Origin: Cololabis saira
Lineage: Eukaryota; Chordata; Actinopteri; Beloniformes; Belonidae
Direction: 5' to 3'
DNA: 64,000 nucleotides
Assembly (NCBI RefSeq): GCF_033807715.1
Contig: NC_084610.1
Span: 433,501 to 497,500, forward strand
The translations under genes were made by a program, and so were the position numbers. This document shows positions 42,535-51,976 of the stretch, piece by piece. The notes under the pieces are model-generated. The model did no database searches, had not been told where the DNA came from, and saw nothing but the letters and a program-made list of their open reading frames with translations. The stretch's first letter is position 1. Every line of letters starts with the position of its first letter.

Positions 42535-45500
42535 CTGCGTTTGCAGGAGGAAAAGAAGCTTTCAAGTTCAGAATAATGTCTCTAACCTGCATCACGTGAC
42601 GGTTTTTGTCTTTCTGGTCCCGCTATGCAACGATCCTGATGGTTTTTACACTGCTCGTGAACTTACTCCTGATCGTAAATGATAGTAATTATTGATAGAA
42701 ATGTTTACCTTGGCGCACGAGCTTTCCTGCAGGACGCACAGCTTCACTTCGCAGTGCAGGAAGACCTCGTCGTTGCCTGAGAACTGGAACATCTTGAAAG
42801 AGAAGTGGTTGGACGTCCCCACGCCGTTGTTGGCCAGCTCCACCGTGTCGTCGTCCTGACACCTACAGGGGACACGACGGCATCAGCACCAGAGCTTCAA
42901 ACCCCTCGCTCGCAACGTCTCGGCGGTCAGCTTCGTCTCACCCGTTTCTGATCAGGTCGTATTTCACGCTGGCGTTGGTCGCCCGCTCGCCGGTTGCCCA
43001 GCAGGAGTCGATCACGATGGCAAGCGCGTCGCTATCCAGCCCCTCGGTCTCCACCCCCACCCAGACCTTCTGGTTCAGTTCGATCTCAGAGTCCGGCTTG
43101 ATGAGCTCCGTGAGGCCGGAGTCCGTGTAGGTGTTCATCGAGAGGGTGTAATTCCAGACGCTAGACGTGATGTTCAGCATGACAGAGCTGCAGAGCAGAA
43201 ACAATTCAGAATCCAATTTAAAATTTTATTACTTGCATATAAAGCCCAAAACGGCTTAGCTCCACATTATTTGCAAGACCTGATAGTGCCTTATGTTCCT
43301 GTCAGAGCTCTCCGTTCTCAGAGTGCAGGTTTACTCGTAGTTCCTAGAGTATCCAAATGTAGATTTGGAGGGCGGTCGTTCTGCTATCAGGCACCATTAC
43401 TTTGGAACCAACTTCCAATCTGGGTTAAGGAGGCTGACACCACCTCCACCTTTAAAACTAAACTTAAAACCTTTCTGTTTAGTAAAGCCTATAGTTAGTG
43501 TTTAGTAAACCTCTAGCTGGTGTTGTTAACTCTCTAGGTAGTGTAAACTCTAGTGTGTTAGAGTCGAAGTTTCTTGTGCTGGCCCCCCTTCTCTTCTCTT
43601 TTTTCTCTTTTGTACATGGTGCAGCATCCTCTGCCGGTGGCGAAGAGCATCTCTGAATGCACAACACCGGATCCTGCAGTGTGGGAGTGAGAGGGGCAGG
43701 GTAACGGCCCCTTTTGGGCGGGGGAGAGGTTCGTCCCTCAAGACTCCTCTCCCTGGCCCTGTCTCTTCTCAACCTTTCCCCGACCCTGCACCCCAACCTG
43801 GGACTTGCTGATTGGGCCGGAGCTTCGGGAGCTGCATGCTGGCCTGCGGTCCCCACCCCCGGTCATCCCGTTGCTGCTTCCACCTGCCTGCGGTCCCCAC
43901 CCCTGGTCATCCCGTTGCTGCTTCCACCTGCCTGCGGTCCCCACCCCTGGCCATCTTGTTGCTGCTTCCACCTGCCTGCTGTGTGCTGCTGACGTCCCCG
44001 ACCCCCCAGTCTGGCCCTCGGCAGGAGGGTCCCCCCTTATGAGCCTGGTCCTGGTCCAGGTTTCTTCCCTCCTAAAGGGGAGTTTTTCTTGCCACTGTTT
44101 ATGTAATAATTGCTCGGGGGTTTATGTTCTGGGTCTCTGGAAAGAGTCTTGAGACAACTTTTGTTGTATATAAATAAAATTGAATTGAATTGAATTGAAA
44201 ACAACCCTCCACATCAGCTGGCGAGCAGCACCGCGCAGGCACAGAAACCCCCACCAGGAGCTCAACACACCTGTCCTTGATCCTGAAGCCCACGGTCTCC
44301 ACCTCCGGGTGGTCGTAGGAGCATGAGAAGTTGAGGGCCACGGGATTGTGGCGGAAGATGATGCTGTCTGAACTGTTCTTCGTCATGATGGTGTTCGTAT
44401 ACAGGAGTTGGTTGCCGTTCGTCTGGATCGGGACAATTAGACATAGTTTTAAAACGCAGAACACGACAGTCTAGAGACTGAAGGGATGAGATTAGTGAGC
44501 GTAAAAAGCTTGTAGTGTTTTTATAAAGAGACTGAAGCCAACACGGAAGTTAGAAAAGTTGCGTTTCCTCTGCCAACCACTAGGAGGAAAAGTCCTCATT
44601 TCAGTTCTTCAAGCAACACTTGAAACTAAAGTTGCTTTCGTCAACGGAAATTAGGACTAAATATCGTCGTCAACGAACCTTTATCACCTGAGGAAAACGA
44701 GACGAGACGCAACAAAAATGCTGGTCATGTGACGATAACGATAATTAAATATATAATGCACGGATTAAAAACTCTGCTAAAATGTGTCTCCATTTTCGTT
44801 GACCAAAACGAGACGAAATCTTCTACCTAGATCCTTAATGTCCATGTTTTCAGTAGTTTCTCTGGTTTAATGTCCATGTTTTCAGTAGTTTCTCTGGTTT
44901 AATGTCCATGTTTTCAGTAGTTTCTCTGGTTTAATGTCCATGTTTTCAGTAGTTTCTCTGGTTTAATGTCCATGTTTTCAGTAGTTTCTCTGGTTTAATG
45001 TCCATGTTTTCAGTAGTTTCTCTGGTTTAGTTCTGCTGGGTGACGTTAGTCCTCAATCCCAGTCGCTGCAGCGGGGAATCAGATCCAGAAGATGCAGCTG
45101 CAGGTTAGAGGCTGATGCCGTTAACACAGAGCTCTATGTTCACGTCCATTAAAAAACTAAGTTACATAGAGAAACGTGGGGATCTGCTCTGGGGGGGAGA
45201 AGAAGAAGATCCATCTTTGGATACACTTTCCTACATAGACGTGGAAAAGAAAACCCAATGTGTCGTCGAAAAAGAAAAACTCAAATTAGAGTCTTCTGTA
45301 TCTGGAATGAATGTATTCTTGAGTCTATAAGGTAACAATAATATAATAATAAGATAACCTTGTTTGAATTGTAAAATGGGTTTGGATAAATACAATCTTC
45401 CACTAAAACTAGACTAAAATGGTCCTGGACAATTCTGACTAAAACTAGACTAAAATGCTCAGACTTTTAGTCGACTGAAACTTGACACGACTAAAAGGAG

Positions 45501-48424
45501 AATGAATGTAACTAAAACTAATAAAAACTAAAATGATAGCTTGAGCCAAAGACTAGACTAAAACTAAAATTGAAACAGGCTGACAACAACAATCCCTACT
45601 TGAAACGAAGACATTAGGAAAGATTTGATAAGGGATTAATGTATAGTAATATCAATTAGCATAGGTTAGCACTGAAACTCTCCCCGGCGAAGACGAGCCG
45701 TCACCGAGGCCTTGTCTTGTACGTTATTTTTACCCACCGAGATCTCCGCTCCGCAGGGGTCATCAAGATCAAAATCAAAAGTCACTATGTGGGTCTGGTC
45801 GTCCATACGACCCCTGCACCGTTTGTCCATCAGGTGCAGCTCGGCGTAGTCGATGTCTTTGTCCTGCAGCAGGCAGCCCACCAGAGAAATGCTAGCAGAG
45901 CCTTCGGTGCAGACCGTCTGACTGCCTGAAGGCCCGACAAGACAAACACATACAACCCCAAATCAGGAAACGCTGAGACCACATGGACCACACCACTGTT
46001 ACTCCTGTTATTGTGTAATACTTTTATTCTGGTGACAGTCTGGATTTACTTTCCATCTGTACAAGCGTAAGTTCCCCACTTAGCAAGGGATAATACTGAC
46101 AACGACAGGGGCAACCGGATTGTTCGACTCGGACCAGGAAAAAGCAGAATCTGTAGTCAGGACTGAAATGTTAACGTCTGTTTTTTTTAACATGAGAATG
46201 GATTCATCCGGGGCTTGTTGTTACACGGTACCTAAGGTGTCTGCGCTGACGTTGGCGGCGAAGATTGCTCGACACAAGCAGAGGGCTTCCCCGTCCTGGT
46301 CCTCGCAGAACTCGTGGTGGCTGCAGTACTGGTCCAGACAGGGGAGCTGAGGGTGGGCGGCTGCAGACACACACGGATCACCACAAATCAACAAACCAAA
46401 GACTGTCTCTTTCCCGCTTTCTTTAATCTCCAGTCAACTAACTCCGGGACACAACGGCACACCAAACTCTAAACTCCACCCTCATCGTGACCTTCAGAGC
46501 AAACAAACAGAGCGCAGGACTGGATCTGTCTGGAGCCTTTATAGGGCTGGGCGATATATTGAGATTTTAATATATATCGATATATTTTCAAACACAATAT
46601 GTTACGAGACAATATCGTTTATATCGATTATTAAATTTTTTTAAATTTTTTTTTATGATTTTGATATAGCTTATTTTGTGACAAATTGACTTGAATGTTT
46701 TATTTGAGATTTGCACAAATGTTTTGTTATTTGCACAACTGTCAACCTCAGTGGAAAAGTCTGCCTGTTACTGTCTACATTGTATTCATTGCACAGTGTA
46801 TTTTAATTTAATTGTTATGCAGGAAAGGGATATTTGTTTTATTTTATTCAAGAAGCATTTTTATTCTATATATGCAGGCAGTTTATTTATATTTCATTTG
46901 TTTTATACATTTTGATATTTTGCAGACCTCTATTAATAAATGAACCTGTGTGACATTTGGCACGAGGCTTTGACTTAAAACTGTTTTTTTAAGAGTTTGC
47001 CTTAGAAAAAAATGAAGCTAACAGAGATGCTATGCTCTAATGCTTTGGGGGAAACCCCAATTATGGCACAGAAAAAATATCGATATATATCGAGTATCGC
47101 CATTCAGCTAAAAAATATGGAGATATGACTTTTGGTCCATATTGCCCAGCCCTAGGCCTTTATCAACCTTCTCTCTCATGAAACTTATTGAAGCAGTGTT
47201 CTTACGGCAGTCGTCCATCGGCCTCCAGTCCTCCACAGGGGCCATCCTCAGGCTGCAGGCCTTGCCATAAGCCTCCAGGAAGTTGCAGACGTGACCGTCC
47301 ACTTCTGGGTAAGAGCACATCGTTTCTACGCAGGCGTCTATGTAGGGATCCGGATTCACAAAGTCGTGGCAGGAAGTGAAAGGCGCCTCTTTCAGGTGGC
47401 GGCAGCTGTTAAAGGACGAATGAGAATCTGATATCAGTATGGAGCAGGATGCTGAGACTCAAGTGTGAGCTGCCGGTGCTTACTGCTCTGTAGCGATGGT
47501 GCAGTTGATCGTCAGCGGGTCGTCTTCGTAGACCGTCTCACATCTGAGGGACGGCAGAGAGGACATCATCAGGCACGTGGCACGCAGTCACGTAAAAAGA
47601 CAGAACATGAGTAATCATGATAGGCCCAGACTCATCACAAAATCATATTTCTTCCCATCTTGGTCCCCTTTCATCCAACATCACCACTTCTTGTAGAAAA
47701 CTCGGTATTATTTTTGACAAACACCTCAATTTCGACCAGCATATACATTCTGTTGTCCAATCATGCTTCTTCCAACTTAGAAAAATATCCAAAATCAGGT
47801 CATTTCTTTCATCTAAAAACCTAGAGACAGTTATACATGCATTTATTTCATCCCGGTTAGATTACTGCAATTCACTTTTTTCATGCCTCACTCAGCAAAA
47901 TCTAAATAAACTACAGTTAATTCAAAATGCAGCAGCCAGACTCATTACCCGGTCCAACAGGAGAGAACATATCACACCAATTTTAAAGTCCCTTCACTGG
48001 CTCCCAGTCCGTTTTAGAGTGGATTTTAAAACTTTAATTATTACTTTTAAGGCTGGTATGAGGCTAGCTCCTGATTCCATAGCTGACCTCCTGACCTCAC
48101 CCTGAGATCCTCTGGTGGGTCATTCCTGGCCATTCCTTGGTCTAACTTAAAGACCAAGGGTGACCGGGCCGTTTCTGTTTTAGCCCCTCGCTTATGGAAC
48201 GACCTGCCGGAGGAGATCAGGGGAGCTAACACATTGTCTTCTTTTAAGTCACTTTTAAAAACTCACTATTTTAGACTTGCGTTTAACTGACTGTATTATT
48301 TGTCTGTTTTTATTATCTCTCAATTGTGTCTTATCTTAATATTGTACTAATTGGTTGTTTCCTGTTTTTAATTGCATGTAAAGCACTTTGTGACTTGTTT
48401 TTGAAAAGTGCTCTATAAATAAAG

Positions 48425-48458
<34 letters not shown>

Positions 48459-48617
48459 ATATGTGTACCCAGGGAAGCTGTAAAGATGGGACTTTGCTGC
48501 AGTCAGGTTGGGGTTATGACACAAGCCCTCAACAGCGTCTGGAATTCCTGTTTTGGGTGAAAAATCACACGTAAATCAGAAAACTCTCTCTCGCTTAGCA
48601 TCAGTTTGTTTTTTTTA

Positions 48618-48662
<45 letters not shown>

Positions 48663-51600
48663 CTGTACCGGCCAGATGTGCAGTGTTTCCATCAAAGAAG
48701 ATGGTGATGTTTAGCGCTTGTACCCGGGCCGTCACTCCGGTCTGGTCCTTGGAGAGCTCCAGGCCGTGCAGCACCTGAGCGGTGGCGTTGAGCTGCAGCG
48801 CTGGGCCGTCAACCTGCACCTGCAGAACATTCCAGGGAGGTTCACCTTCTGAAACCAGCTTTTCCAGAGCAACACTTCCTGCTCCGTGACATGGCCACTC
48901 ACCTGAACTCGCCCTCCTTGTTCCAGGTACATCGTCACATTATCCTCCGGCAGATGCACAATCAGGTGGTCCAAAAACAGGACATCTCGTCGCCGTCGCT
49001 CCCGGAAAACTGCCAGGACGTGGAGGTCGAAGCTTCCAGAGTGGTTCAACAGGGTGTACGCACACTGGTTTTTGATGGAGGAGCCAGATCCTGCCCTATC
49101 AATGACGTGGGAGCCGGTGACGGAGCACACGTCGGGCCGGGGAGTGCACCTGAGGAACACGGAGACGGGTCTGTTTAGGTCTGACAGAAATGAATACGTT
49201 TACGTTGGGAAGTTCAGCAGGTTTGGTTGCAGCTTTTCTCAAAAGGCCGTAACACAGCACTCACACACAGGCCAGCTGACAGTCTTGCCGGGGCCCCGGA
49301 CAAAATAATCTAAGATGGGTCCCCCTGCGCCCGGATCTCTCCTTCTCCTCTTCCTCTCCTCTCCCTCTGCTCTTCAGGTTTTTATACAAGCTAATGGACG
49401 TTAACATTAGAGCTAGCCAGTTAGGTTAAGTTACAAGGTTGGTAAACGTTGTAACTGTTTCTTACCTTGCTCTACGCTGACTTTATTAATTCCAGCTTCA
49501 CCGTCACCACCTTTTTTTAAATATTTGTGTAGAGAATCTATGAGGCCTCTATTTTCTTCTTCTCTTCTTCTCTTTTCTCTTCTTTTCTGAGCAGCGGACT
49601 TGTGCTGACCGGACATTTTGACCATTCTAATGGTTGAATTAAATGATAACATCAACTTTTGATCAACGGCCAAACCATTTTAGTGTTGGGGGTTCTTGAC
49701 CACAAGGACAATTAGGAAGAAAACAAATAACAAGCTTTTATGTAACTCAAACACTACATATTTTTTCCACAAATAGGCATATTTTGAAACATTTTGAAAA
49801 ATGATTCCATAATTTAATGAGAATAAAAGGGGGGGGGGGGGGGGGGGGGTTGTTTTTTTTAATTTTATTTAATTACATTTTTTTATCAAATGAATAATCC
49901 ACCCAACTATTATCTCTGCCTGCTTACTCCAGGTCAGTGTCATGGGGAGGCTGGAGGCCATCCCAGCTGTCTCTGGGGCGAAGGGCAGGACTTTAAATGA
50001 ACGACGTTTGAGTTAAAAGGGATGTGTTGTTGTTTGTGTAAGGTTGCACTTTCCTGATACGAAGACCCACAACATTTATCTAACTTTTGTTTACAGAAAA
50101 AAAGTACTGGCTTGTAAGAGGGGACACAAACCTGTGCACGTGAAAGTAAATTATAGCAGAGTTTATATTTACCCGCTGCCATGGAGGCAATACTCGTCGG
50201 AGCTACACGTGCTCACGTTAGACACGGTGACATCAGAATTGCAGAGGAGCTTGGAGCAGGTGTCTGTCATCTCGTGCTCGGTATTCCTGTAAAACACAGC
50301 ACCTGGAAAAAAATGGATGCAGGCAGAATGATATTAAACTTTAATAGTAATTTTGCAGTCACTGTCTTTATTTTTAGTCCTTAAGTTTGCTCTCTTGTTC
50401 TCCTCACCCGGTGGTTCCCCGGGAACTCTGCAGGAACTCAAATCCAAAGATTGACCCTTCGTCAATAGTGACCTTTTCATATTTCCGCCTCTTATATTTG
50501 TGATGTTACTGATAACAATTGTAAGGTTCTAGAAACAAAATACATAAATAAAAGTCAGAGTTCATGTGAAACAAGAAGTATGCTTATGTAAAAAAGAATA
50601 GGCTACTTTCGAAACAGCAGACCGTCGTACATAAATAAAAAAGTTTTTATTTGATCAGTAAAAATCCTTTTTCTGTATCGTGTGGGCCCCTCTGCCATTC
50701 AAGGGTAATGATTATACATGAGGGGAAAAAAATGATGCCAATATCTCTACACGTGTTGCTATGGTAACGCACTCTTGCTCGCCTGGTATACGTCCATACT
50801 TACAACAAAATCCTGATTAAAGAGACTCTTGGACTGGAATTTCACCCCTGCTTGAAGTCCAAATTTGTAAAATGAAATGTCAAGCTGAAATTAGAAGGAG
50901 ACGTGACTTTTAGATAGGTGGAGCTGACATTTAAAAACTTTTGTTGTTGTGTTGTTTGATATGAAGAGACTCACATGAGTTCCATTTGTCTCATTCTGTA
51001 GATGAGCTTCAACCCAGCAGGTTAAATTAGATTCGATGTCCTTGAATTCTGATGCAGGGTTTGTTTCAATGTTTTCCACGTCCTGGCGAATGTCCAGAGA
51101 CACTCGGTCCCCCTGGGAATCCGTTATCAAAAGGCAATCGGGATTGGCTCCGCCCGAGCAAAGGGACAATATGGAATTGTTGTAGGAGATCTGCAAAACA
51201 AAGTTTTACTGTAAGATAAGTGACACGGCGCCCAGGCCCGGCAGGACACGCCTGAAACCATCATGTACAATTTCTAATGCTGCTACAAAACCTTTCAGCC
51301 ACAGACATGAATGAGGCAGAAGAAGAGCAGGTTCTGAGTTATTGCATGGAAACCTCAAGAACATTCAGACATGTTTGCAGGCAGAATGAGACGCTGAGCA
51401 GGTTTCATCGATGGGGATGCAGAGAAAAAGCCTGTCCTGCTCAGTGTCTTCAGCCGCCGTGGCTCCATTTACAGAGTCGGACCCGGTGTCGTGCCAAAAA
51501 GTGATTGAAGGCCAAATACAATTAATGAAAGGTTGTTTCTACCTAAGTATGATTTGATCTCATTCTTGAGCTTCATAATATAAACACTAGAGCTCACAGG

Positions 51601-51885
51601 ATTGCTTTTAACTTTTTTAAAGGACCATTACAAGACAAAATAGGCATTTTTACCTGCCAAAAATTGATTGAAGGCCAAATACAGTTAATGAAAAGTTGTT
51701 TCTGCCTAAATATGACTTGATCTCATTCTTGAGCTTCATAATCTGAAAATCTGACGTTTTAGCGCTATCGCTGAACGGGCTGCTGTGCGCGCTCCCGCGG
51801 CCAGAAATCAGAAGAAATCAGATTCTGGCAGGCAATCACTTTTTGGCACAACACCGGTAGGATCCACTGAAACCATCACAGTTTG

Positions 51886-51976
<91 letters not shown>

